The notes below the pieces were generated by a model that saw nothing but the letters and a program-made list of their open reading frames with translations, made no database searches and was not told the origin of the DNA. From Rhodospirillales bacterium (GTDB lineage: Bacteria > Pseudomonadota > Alphaproteobacteria > Acetobacterales > Acetobacteraceae), in NCBI GenBank assembly GCA_025352915.1, contig JANXSA010000711.1, forward strand, positions 1 through 9,546: DNA of 9,546 nt. Reading direction: 5' to 3'. The translations under genes and the position numbers were made by a program. Positions 1 through 5,797 of this stretch are shown here, one piece after another; position 1 is the stretch's first letter, and each line of letters starts with the position of its first letter.

Positions 1-999
1 GTCAAAGATCACCGCGGGGATTTCGGCGAAATAGGCCAGCCCGATGAACTCGCTCATCAGGCTGATCCCAGGCCCGGAGGTGGCGGTAAACGCCCGCGCG
101 CCGTTCCAGGCCGCCCCGATCACCATGCCGATCGACGACAGCTCGTCCTCGGCCTGCACGATGGCGTATTTCTTCTTGCCGGTTTCCTTATCGACCCGGA
201 ACTTCTCGCAATACTTGATGAACCCCTCGGCCAGCGACGAGGACGGCGTGATCGGATACCACGCGCACACCGTCGCCCCGCCATACACCGCACCCAGCGC
301 CGCGGCCGCATTGCCATCGATGAAGATGCGGTCCCCAACCTTGTCGGACGGCGCCAGCGTCAGCCCCAGCGGGCACGGCAGATGCGCCAGCGCATAGTCG
401 CGCCCCATGTGCAACGCCTTGTGGTTCGCCGCGATCAGCTTGTCGCGGCCCCTGAACTGGTCGGCCAGCAACCCCTCGATCACCGCGACATCGATGTTGA
501 TCAACGCCGACAGCGCTCCGACATAGATGATGTTCTTAAACAACTGGCGCTCGCGCGGCACCGCATAGGCGGCATTGGTGAAACTGGTCAGCGGCATGCC
601 GACCACGGTGATATCCGGCCGAAACTTGCTCGCCGGCATCGGCTTGGTGTTGTCGTAGAACAGATACCCGCCAGGGAGGATCGACTTCACATCCTCATCC
701 CAGGTCTGCGGGTTCATCGCCACCATCAAGTCGGTGCCGAGCCTGGCACCCATATGCCCCTTGTCCGAAATCCGCATCTCATACCAGGTCGGCAGCCCCT
801 GGATGTTCGACGGGAAGATGTTGCGCGGCGTCACCGGGATGCCCATGCGCAGGATCGCCTTGGCAAACAGCTGGTTGGCCGAAGCCGAGCCCGAGCCGTT
901 CACATTGGCGAACTTCACCACGAAATCATTCACCGCCACGATCGGCGGCACGGTGGAGCCGGCCGCCCCTACCACCTGGCTGGCGTCTTGCGGGCTCAT
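1..999 (-). CDS. korA: 2-oxoacid:ferredoxin oxidoreductase, fused gamma-alpha subunit (KorA type), C-terminus beyond window edge
   Basis: The 333 visible residues are the N-terminal part of a fused gamma-alpha subunit of a 2-oxoacid:acceptor oxidoreductase, usually about 600 residues long. These thiamine-diphosphate/Fe-S enzymes oxidatively decarboxylate a 2-oxoacid to acyl-CoA while reducing ferredoxin. The gamma domain fills roughly residues 20-205 (NDFVVKFANVNGSGSASAN, then FPSNIQGLPTWYEMRIS). The alpha domain begins near 228 with GNAAAALGA and YPITPSS (248-254), followed by QAEDE (282-286) and TSGPG (307-311), which are hallmarks of the family's pyrimidine-binding domain. The start ATG overlaps the stop of the upstream flavoprotein gene (ATGA), and GAAGGAG lies seven bases before it, so the two are translationally coupled. 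The extended N-terminus resembles 2-oxoglutarate-type KorA, but the substrate cannot be proved from this fragment. The beta subunit should lie just beyond position 1. Confidence 0.9.
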   Translation of the reverse strand, partial: MSPQDASQVVGAAGSTVPPIVAVNDFVVKFANVNGSGSASANQLFAKAILRMGIPVTPRNIFPSNIQGLPTWYEMRISDKGHMGARLGTDLMVAMNPQTWDEDVKSILPGGYLFYDNTKPMPASKFRPDITVVGMPLTSFTNAAYAVPRERQLFKNIIYVGALSALINIDVAVIEGLLADQFRGRDKLIAANHKALHMGRDYALAHLPCPLGLTLAPSDKVGDRIFIDGNAAAALGAVYGGATVCAWYPITPSSSLAEGFIKYCEKFRVDKETGKKKYAIVQAEDELSSIGMVIGAAWNGARAFTATSGPGISLMSEFIGLAYFAEIPAVIFD

Positions 1000-3032
1000 G
1001 CCAGCACTCCTTCCAGGGCCACCGTCGCGATCGGCGTCACCAGCGCCAGGTCGAACAGGAAGCGCTGCATGTCCCAAGCCCCGGTCGGGCAGCGCTCGGC
1101 GCACAACCCGCAATGCAGGCAGACATCCTCGTCCTTGGCCATGATGCGCCCGGTCTTCAACCCATCCACGACATAGATGTCCTGGGTCAGGTTATGCGCC
1201 GGCGCCTCCAGCCGCGTGCGCAACTCGGCCTCCTCGCCATTCGCGGTAAAGGTGATGCTATCGACCGGGCAGATATCGACACAGGCATCGCACTCGATGC
1301 ACAGTTTTGGCGCGAACACCGTCTGGACGTCGCAGTTCAGGCAGCGCTGCGCCTCCTTGAACGCCAGCACGGGGTCGAAGCCCAGCTCCACCTCGTCCTT
1401 GATCGAGGCCAGCGCCTTGGATTTCTCCAGGTGCGGCACCTTGAAGCGAAGATCGATGGCGATGTCGTTGTCATAGCTCCACTCGTGGATGCCCATCTTC
1501 TGGGACACCAGCGTGGTGTCCGGCCCCGGCCGGTCGCGCAGATCGCCGCCCTGGCAGTGCTTGTCGATCGAAATCGCCGCCTGGTGCCCGTGCGCCACCG
1601 CCCAGATGATGTTCTTCGGCCCAAACGCCGCGTCGCCGCCGAAGAACACCCGCGGGTTGGTCGATTGGAACGTCATCTCGTCCACCTTCGGCATGCCCCA
1701 GCGGTCGAACTCGATGCCGATATCGCGCTCGATCCAGGGGAAGGAATTCTCCTGCCCGATCGCCACCAGCACGTCGTCGCATTCGATGAACTCGTCGGCC
1801 TCACCACTCGGCACCAGCGAGCGCCGGCCCTTGTCGTCATAGACCGCGCGCACCTTCTCGAAAATCATACCCTTGATCGCGCCGCCCTCGTGCTCAACCG
1901 ATTTCGGCACCATGAAGTTGAGGATCGGGATGTCCTCGTTCTGCGCATCCTCCTTCTCCCACGGCGAGGCCTTCATCTCCTCAAAGCCGGAGCGGACCAC
2001 GACCTTCACTTCGGCGCCCCCGAGCCGGCGCGCCGACCGGCAGCAATCCATCGCTGTGTTGCCGCCGCCCAGCACGATCACCCGGCGGCCGATCGACTTG
2101 ATGTGCCCGAACGACACCGAGTTCAGCCAGTCGATGCCGATATGGACATTGGCCCCGGCCTCGCGGCGGCCCGGCACATCCAGGTCACGCCCGCGCGGCG
2201 CGCCCGAGCCGACGAACACCGCGTCGTAATCTTCCTCCAGCAGCGCCTTCAGGCTCGGCACATAGGTGTTGTAGCGCGTCTCGACGCCAAGCTCGATGAT
2301 GAAGCCGACCTCCTCGTCGATCACGCTCTCCGGCAGGCGGAATTTTGGAATCTGGCTGCGAATGAAGCCGCCACCCTTCGGCGCGCTGTCATACACCACC
2401 ACCTCGTAGCCCGAAGGCGCCAGATCGCGCGCCACCGTCAGGCTGGCCGGACCCGCACCCACACAGGCGATGCGCTTGCCATTGCTCGGCGCCCGCCCCA
2501 ACGCCACCCGCCGCGCGATGTCCTCGCTCTTGTAGTCCGCGGCCACGCGCTTGAGCCGGCAGATCGCCACCGGCTCCTCCTCCACCCGCCCGCGCCTGCA
2601 CGCCGGCTCGCACGGCCGGTCGCAGGTGCGGCCCAGCACGCCCGGAAACACGTTGGATTTCCAGTTGATCATATAGGCGTCGTCATACCGCCCGGCGGCG
2701 ATCAGACGGATGTATTCGGGCACCGGCGTATGCGCGGGACAGGCCCATTGGCAATCCACGACCTTGTGAAAGTAATCGGGATTCTTGATGTCGGTCGGCT
2801 GCAAGACGCAGATGCTCCCCTGGACGCCACACTCATAAAATGCCCTGCTGACTCCGCTGGCGGAATGCCATGCGGGCCGGCCCCCCTTGGGCAGATCGAC
2901 CGGGTTGATCCCGGCCTGGGACCCAGTATGCCATTGCTCGCCCGCAGTCGGGTAGTCCCCCGGTTCCCGCCGCCCTGCGGGGCAGCCAAGCCCGGTTGGC
3001 AAACCGCGGATTCCGGCGCGAAGATGGCCCAT
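996..3032 (-). CDS. GltD-like FAD oxidoreductase with C-terminal 4Fe-4S dicluster, electron-transfer partner of the 2-oxoacid oxidoreductase
   Basis: A flavoprotein of the glutamate-synthase small-subunit type. Numbered from the ATG at 3032 (678 residues), it has an N-terminal Fe-S region (C94, C98, C137, C141, C145, in VDCQWACPAHTPVPEYI and GRTCDRPCEPACRRGRVE), an FAD Rossmann motif VGAGPAS (191-197), a second dinucleotide site LGGGNTAMD (321-329) for NAD(P), and the FAD-closing GGD (465-467). Two ferredoxin motifs follow, CIECDACVDICP (578-589) and CLHCGLCAERCP (638-649). From family knowledge, such proteins serve as the NADP-linked third subunit of 2-oxoglutarate oxidoreductases in aromatic-degrading betaproteobacteria (KorC-like); the same role is inferred here from the ATGA coupling to korA. 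The start is uncertain. Family similarity begins only near position 2842 (FYECGVQGSICVLQP), residues before it do not look like protein, and between there and 3032 the only in-frame start is a TTG at 3002. The 3032 start is a placeholder. Confidence 0.88.
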   Translation of the reverse strand: MGHLRAGIRGLPTGLGCPAGRREPGDYPTAGEQWHTGSQAGINPVDLPKGGRPAWHSASGVSRAFYECGVQGSICVLQPTDIKNPDYFHKVVDCQWACPAHTPVPEYIRLIAAGRYDDAYMINWKSNVFPGVLGRTCDRPCEPACRRGRVEEEPVAICRLKRVAADYKSEDIARRVALGRAPSNGKRIACVGAGPASLTVARDLAPSGYEVVVYDSAPKGGGFIRSQIPKFRLPESVIDEEVGFIIELGVETRYNTYVPSLKALLEEDYDAVFVGSGAPRGRDLDVPGRREAGANVHIGIDWLNSVSFGHIKSIGRRVIVLGGGNTAMDCCRSARRLGGAEVKVVVRSGFEEMKASPWEKEDAQNEDIPILNFMVPKSVEHEGGAIKGMIFEKVRAVYDDKGRRSLVPSGEADEFIECDDVLVAIGQENSFPWIERDIGIEFDRWGMPKVDEMTFQSTNPRVFFGGDAAFGPKNIIWAVAHGHQAAISIDKHCQGGDLRDRPGPDTTLVSQKMGIHEWSYDNDIAIDLRFKVPHLEKSKALASIKDEVELGFDPVLAFKEAQRCLNCDVQTVFAPKLCIECDACVDICPVDSITFTANGEEAELRTRLEAPAHNLTQDIYVVDGLKTGRIMAKDEDVCLHCGLCAERCPTGAWDMQRFLFDLALVTPIATVALEGVLA
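1007..1013 (-). promoter_or_regulatory. Shine-Dalgarno site for korA
   Basis: On the minus strand GAAGGAG sits seven bases before the ATG at 999, inside the last codons of the flavoprotein gene. It supports the ATGA-overlap start for korA and re-initiation by ribosomes finishing the upstream gene. Confidence 0.7.
2843..3030. other. Divergent intergenic/leader stretch with several short GC hairpins
   Basis: This stretch lies between the conserved start of the minus-strand flavoprotein and the ATG of the plus-strand nuclease-family gene. It must hold the promoters of both transcription units, but I see no convincing -35/-10 pair. It contains several small GC-rich stem-loops: CCGGG-TTGAT-CCCGG, CTGGG-A-CCCAG, and on the minus strand GCCAA-CCGGGC-TTGGC and GCCC-CGCA-GGGC. 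It is open in the flavoprotein frame but its translation has no family resemblance. It may be a structured 5' leader of the flavoprotein-korA operon; I could not match it to a known riboswitch class. Confidence 0.35.
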
Positions 3033-3891
3033 GACCTGCCGCATCCTCCTGATCATCCTGCTGCTTTGCCCCGGTTTTGCGTCGGCGGCCGAGCTGAAAC
3101 TCACCACCTGGAACCTCGAATGGCTGACCCTGCGCCAAGCCGGGGACCGCGCCCTGCCGCCGGATGTGCAGCCAAAGGGGCCGGACGACCGGGCCGTGCT
3201 GCGCCGCTATGCCGAGGAACTCGCCGCCGACGTGGTGGCGCTCCAGGAGGTCGACGGCCCGGAAGCTGCCGCCACCGTGTTCCCGCCGAACCGCTACGTA
3301 CTGCATTTCACCCGCGACCGCGTGGTCCAGCGCGTCGGCTTCGCGTTGCGCCAGGGCCTGCGCTTCACCGCCAATCCTGACCTGGTGGCGCTGAACGTCA
3401 CGCAAAGCGCGACGCGTCCGCTGCGCGCCGGGGCCGACATTACGGTGGAACAGCCCGGCGGCCGGCTGCGCATCCTGGCCGTCCACCTCAAGACCGGCTG
3501 CCGCGAGGACAAGCTCGACCGCTCCGCCCGCCCGCAATGCGATCAACTGCGCCAGCAGCTGGTCGCCCTCCAGGGCTGGATCGCCCAGCGCCGCCAGGAA
3601 GGCGTGCCCTTCGTCCTGATGGGCGATTTCAACCGCTGGATGGACGCCCGCGACGGCTTTTACGCCGCCCTGCAAAGCACCGGCCCGCTCGCCCGCGCCA
3701 CCGACGGACACAGCTCGCCCTGCTGGGGCGGCGGCGGCTTCGTCGACCACATCATCGCCGGCGGCGCCGCCCGCTTCTGGATGCAGCCCGACTCGCTGCG
3801 CGTCACCGTCTACCGCGAGACCGGCGCCGCCGCGAAGGCCCGGCTGTCCGACCACTGCCCGGTCTCCGCCCGCTTCCTCCTGCCGGACTGA
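3031..3891 (+). CDS. Exported endonuclease/exonuclease/phosphatase (EEP) family protein
   Basis: A 286-residue protein of the EEP (DNase I/exonuclease III-like) fold, which hydrolyses phosphodiester or phosphomonoester bonds using a divalent metal. Residues 1-20 form a signal peptide (hydrophobic ILLIILLLCPGFASA, cleavage near A19/A20), so the mature enzyme should be periplasmic or secreted. Catalytic signatures are in the expected order: TWNLEWL with N28, LQEVDG with the metal-binding E73, VHLKTGC with H152, GDFNRWMD with D199 and N201, VDHII around D239, and SDHCPV with D274 and H275. Length is normal for the family. Cysteines at 157, 170, 231 and 276 could form disulfides after export. The substrate (DNA, RNA, phospholipid or a small phosphoester) cannot be told from sequence. 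Its ATG shares the CATG at 3030-3033 with an ATG on the opposite strand. The next gene downstream is the exported phosphatase phoD. Confidence 0.88.
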   Translation: MTCRILLIILLLCPGFASAAELKLTTWNLEWLTLRQAGDRALPPDVQPKGPDDRAVLRRYAEELAADVVALQEVDGPEAAATVFPPNRYVLHFTRDRVVQRVGFALRQGLRFTANPDLVALNVTQSATRPLRAGADITVEQPGGRLRILAVHLKTGCREDKLDRSARPQCDQLRQQLVALQGWIAQRRQEGVPFVLMGDFNRWMDARDGFYAALQSTGPLARATDGHSSPCWGGGGFVDHIIAGGAARFWMQPDSLRVTVYRETGAAAKARLSDHCPVSARFLLPD

Positions 3892-3913
3892 CCGGACGTT
3901 GCCAGGAAGTGCA

Positions 3914-3960
3914 CAAAAAGATGAGTGAAAGTTTTTGGTTCTTTTTTTCAAAAAAGAAAT
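3914..3960 (+). repeat. R1: truncated copy of the AT-rich hairpin repeat
   Basis: Hairpin A occupies 3939-3958 (stem TTCTTTTTT/AAAAAAGAA, two-base loop). Just before it, CAAAAA (3914-3919) can pair with TTTTTG (3932-3937) around a 12-base loop. Bases 3931-3958 match hairpin A and flank of R2 (inverted) and R3 (same orientation) apart from one T fewer in the run. The copy lacks the long core and hairpin B. It starts 22 bases after the nuclease-family stop codon, so it may mark the 3' end of that mRNA. Confidence 0.85.
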
Positions 3961-4010
3961 CTATAGTACGTACGTTGTTAAAAAAACCTTCTAATCGATA
4001 ACAAGAACGC

Positions 4011-5609
4011 ATGACCAGCACTGATCGTCATATTCTTGACCTTTCCCGCCGTGGCCTATTATGCGGCGCCACGGCGGCGGCGGCCTTGGCCGCCATCCTG
4101 CCGGCCAGAAGCCGGCAGGTCATCGCCCAGCCGCTCTTCCGCGCCTACCCCTTCACCCAGGGCGTGGCCTCCGGCGACCCCCTGCCCGACGGCGTGGTGA
4201 TCTGGACCCGCCTCGCCCCCGAACCGCTCGCCGGCGGCGGCATGCCGCGCAGCGCCGTCGAAATCCAGTGGGAAATCGCCGCCGACCCCGCCATGCGCCA
4301 GATCGTCCAGACGGGCACCGCCCTCGCCCGCCCCGAACTCGGCCACAGCGTCCATGTCGAAGTCACCGGCCTGGAACCGGGCCATGCCTACCATTACCGC
4401 TTCCGCGCCGGGCGCGTGGCCAGCCCGATCGGCCACACCCGCACCGCCCCGGCGCTTGACGCCATGCCGGCGGCCCTGCGCTACATCTCGGCCGGCTGCC
4501 AGAATTTCGAAGCCGGCCACTTCACCGCCTGGCGCCACATCGCCGAGGAGGCGGACATCGACTTCGTCAGCCATTACGGCGACTATATCTATGAACACGC
4601 CGCCCGCGCCCTCAGTCCCACCGTCGTGCGCCAGCACAACTCCGACGAAATCTACACCATCGACGACTACCGCAACCGCTACGCCCATTACCGCAGCGAC
4701 CCCGACCTCCAGGCCGCCCACGCAGCACACGCCTTCCTGATGTCGTTCGACGACCACGAGGTCGACAACAACTGGGCCGGCATCCATTCCGAGGAAGACG
4801 GCTCCCCGCGCTTCCCGCACGCCGTACCGCCGGAAATCTTCGCCCTGCGCAAACAGATCGCGTTCCAGGTCTGGTACGAATCAATGCCAGTCCGCCGCGC
4901 CCAACTCCCCCGCGGCGCCGACATCACCGCCTGGCGCGCCCTGCGCTGGGGCCGCCTCGCCGATATCGCCGTGCTCGACACCCGCTCCTACCGCGACGAC
5001 CAGCCCTGCGGCGACATCAATGGCCCGCCCTGCCCCGCCGTCGCCAACCCCGCCGCCCAAATCCTCGGCCCCGCCCAGGAATCCTGGCTGTTCGACCGCC
5101 TGGCCAACACCCCGTCCACCTGGAAAATCCTCGCCCAGCAAGTCCCGATCATGCGCCGCGACTTCGGCACCACCAGCCTGTCGATCTCGATGGACAAATG
5201 GGACGCCTACCCCGCCGCCCGCACCCGCCTGCTGAACCACATCCACGACCGTTCAGTGAAAAACGTCTCCGTGCTGACCGGCGACGTCCACCAGGCCTGG
5301 GCCGGCACCATCCATCTCGACCCCGACGACACCAAATCCCCCGCCCTCGCCAGCGAATTCGTCGCCACCTCGATCAGCAGCAACGGCGACGGCTCCGAAA
5401 CACTGCCCACCACCGAGCGCGTCCTGTCCCGCAACCCCCACATCGCCTTCTTCAACAATCGGCGAGGATACACGCTGCACGAAGCAACCCCCGCCCGCAC
5501 CACCGCCACCTTCCGCGGCCTGGACTACGTCACCCGGCCCGGCGCCGCGCGCATGGACAAGGGCGTGTTCGTGGTCGAGGCGGGGGATGCGCGAGTCAAA
5601 AAGGGATAG
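4011..5609 (+). CDS. phoD: PhoD-family alkaline phosphatase/phosphodiesterase, Tat-exported
   Basis: A 532-residue protein of the PhoD metallophosphatase family, which releases phosphate from phosphomono- and diesters outside the cytoplasm. The N-terminus carries a twin-arginine signal (SRRGLLCG, 12-19, then an alanine-rich hydrophobic stretch to about 31), so export as a folded metalloenzyme is expected. A PhoD N-terminal beta domain (about 44-146, FTQGVASGDPLPDGVVIWTRL) precedes the catalytic domain. Likely metal-site residues are C163 (SAGCQNFE), D191 with Y194 (GDYIYE), D247-H249 and N253-N254 (DDHEVDNN), and D425/H427 (GDVHQ); B. subtilis PhoD uses an iron-calcium centre with a cysteine ligand. 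Length is typical and the gene looks intact. No Shine-Dalgarno site is obvious before the ATG and I see no Pho box. It lies between inverted hairpin-A repeats R1 and R2, R2 beginning 11 bases after its stop. Confidence 0.92.
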   Translation: MTSTDRHILDLSRRGLLCGATAAAALAAILPARSRQVIAQPLFRAYPFTQGVASGDPLPDGVVIWTRLAPEPLAGGGMPRSAVEIQWEIAADPAMRQIVQTGTALARPELGHSVHVEVTGLEPGHAYHYRFRAGRVASPIGHTRTAPALDAMPAALRYISAGCQNFEAGHFTAWRHIAEEADIDFVSHYGDYIYEHAARALSPTVVRQHNSDEIYTIDDYRNRYAHYRSDPDLQAAHAAHAFLMSFDDHEVDNNWAGIHSEEDGSPRFPHAVPPEIFALRKQIAFQVWYESMPVRRAQLPRGADITAWRALRWGRLADIAVLDTRSYRDDQPCGDINGPPCPAVANPAAQILGPAQESWLFDRLANTPSTWKILAQQVPIMRRDFGTTSLSISMDKWDAYPAARTRLLNHIHDRSVKNVSVLTGDVHQAWAGTIHLDPDDTKSPALASEFVATSISSNGDGSETLPTTERVLSRNPHIAFFNNRRGYTLHEATPARTTATFRGLDYVTRPGAARMDKGVFVVEAGDARVKKG

Positions 5610-5649
5610 AAATAAGCGCGTTCTTTTTTGAAAAAAAGAACCAAAAAAC

Positions 5650-5710
5650 TTTTACCCATTGGCATCGATGCCAATCAGCAGCCTCGGCGCAAATGGTCAG
5701 AAGTCTTTTT
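5650..5710 (+). terminator. Possible intrinsic terminator of phoD within R2
   Basis: The central stem of R2 (5650-5656 with 5695-5702, bulged, extended by ATT/AAT pairs) is followed by GTCTTTTTG, giving a stem-loop plus U-tract downstream of the phoD stop. The stem is imperfect and not very GC-rich, so the call is tentative. Confidence 0.4.
5658..5675. repeat. Perfect 18-bp palindrome inside R2
   Basis: ATTGGCATCGATGCCAAT equals its own reverse complement. It lies in the core of R2 and has no counterpart in R3, so it is not part of the shared repeat. It could be a dimeric-protein operator or a local hairpin competing with the central stem. No binding protein can be assigned. Confidence 0.6.
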
Positions 5711-5797
5711 GCTTCTTTTTCTTCAGAAAAAGAAGATTCTTGCTTACCCTTTGAGAGGCCCCTGCCCCCGCCGCCCCAGGCCTGCTAGCGTCCCTCC

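Larger units (their letters stand above)
5613..5747 (+). repeat. R2: full composite two-hairpin repeat, inverted relative to R3
   Basis: In order: hairpin A at 5621-5640 (9-bp stem, loop GA); CAAAAAAC (5642-5649) facing GTCTTTTTG (5703-5711); a central imperfect stem TTTTACC (5650-5656) with GGTCAGAA (5695-5702); and hairpin B at 5712-5735 (10-bp stem CTTCTTTTTC/GAAAAAGAAG, loop TTCA), ending in TTGCTTAC. Bases 5621-5649 are identical to the reverse complement of 8968-8996, and 5700-5735 to that of 8892-8927. TAAGC (5613-5617) and GCTTA (5742-5746) may be its termini. It fills most of the 188-base gap between phoD and the MFS gene. Confidence 0.9.

Noticed and set aside
1113..3380. Very long plus-strand open frame opposite the flavoprotein
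   Set aside because: It is His/Arg/Asp/Ala-rich low-complexity translation typical of the antisense of a GC-rich gene. The minus strand carries clear FAD and Fe-S motifs.
3873..3909. CTTCCT...AGGAAG with inner CCGG/CCGG as a terminator of the EEP gene
   Set aside because: The arms are separated by unpaired bases, the inner stem is only four pairs, and no T-run follows directly.
2833..3951. Minus-strand open frame opposite the EEP-family gene
   Set aside because: No motif; it is the antisense of a gene with all EEP catalytic motifs. Only its last codons are of interest, as a possible original flavoprotein start.
3975..4002. TTGTTA and GATAAC as a sigma-70 promoter for phoD
   Set aside because: Both hexamers are poor matches and the transcript would start almost at the ATG with no ribosome site; not enough to annotate.
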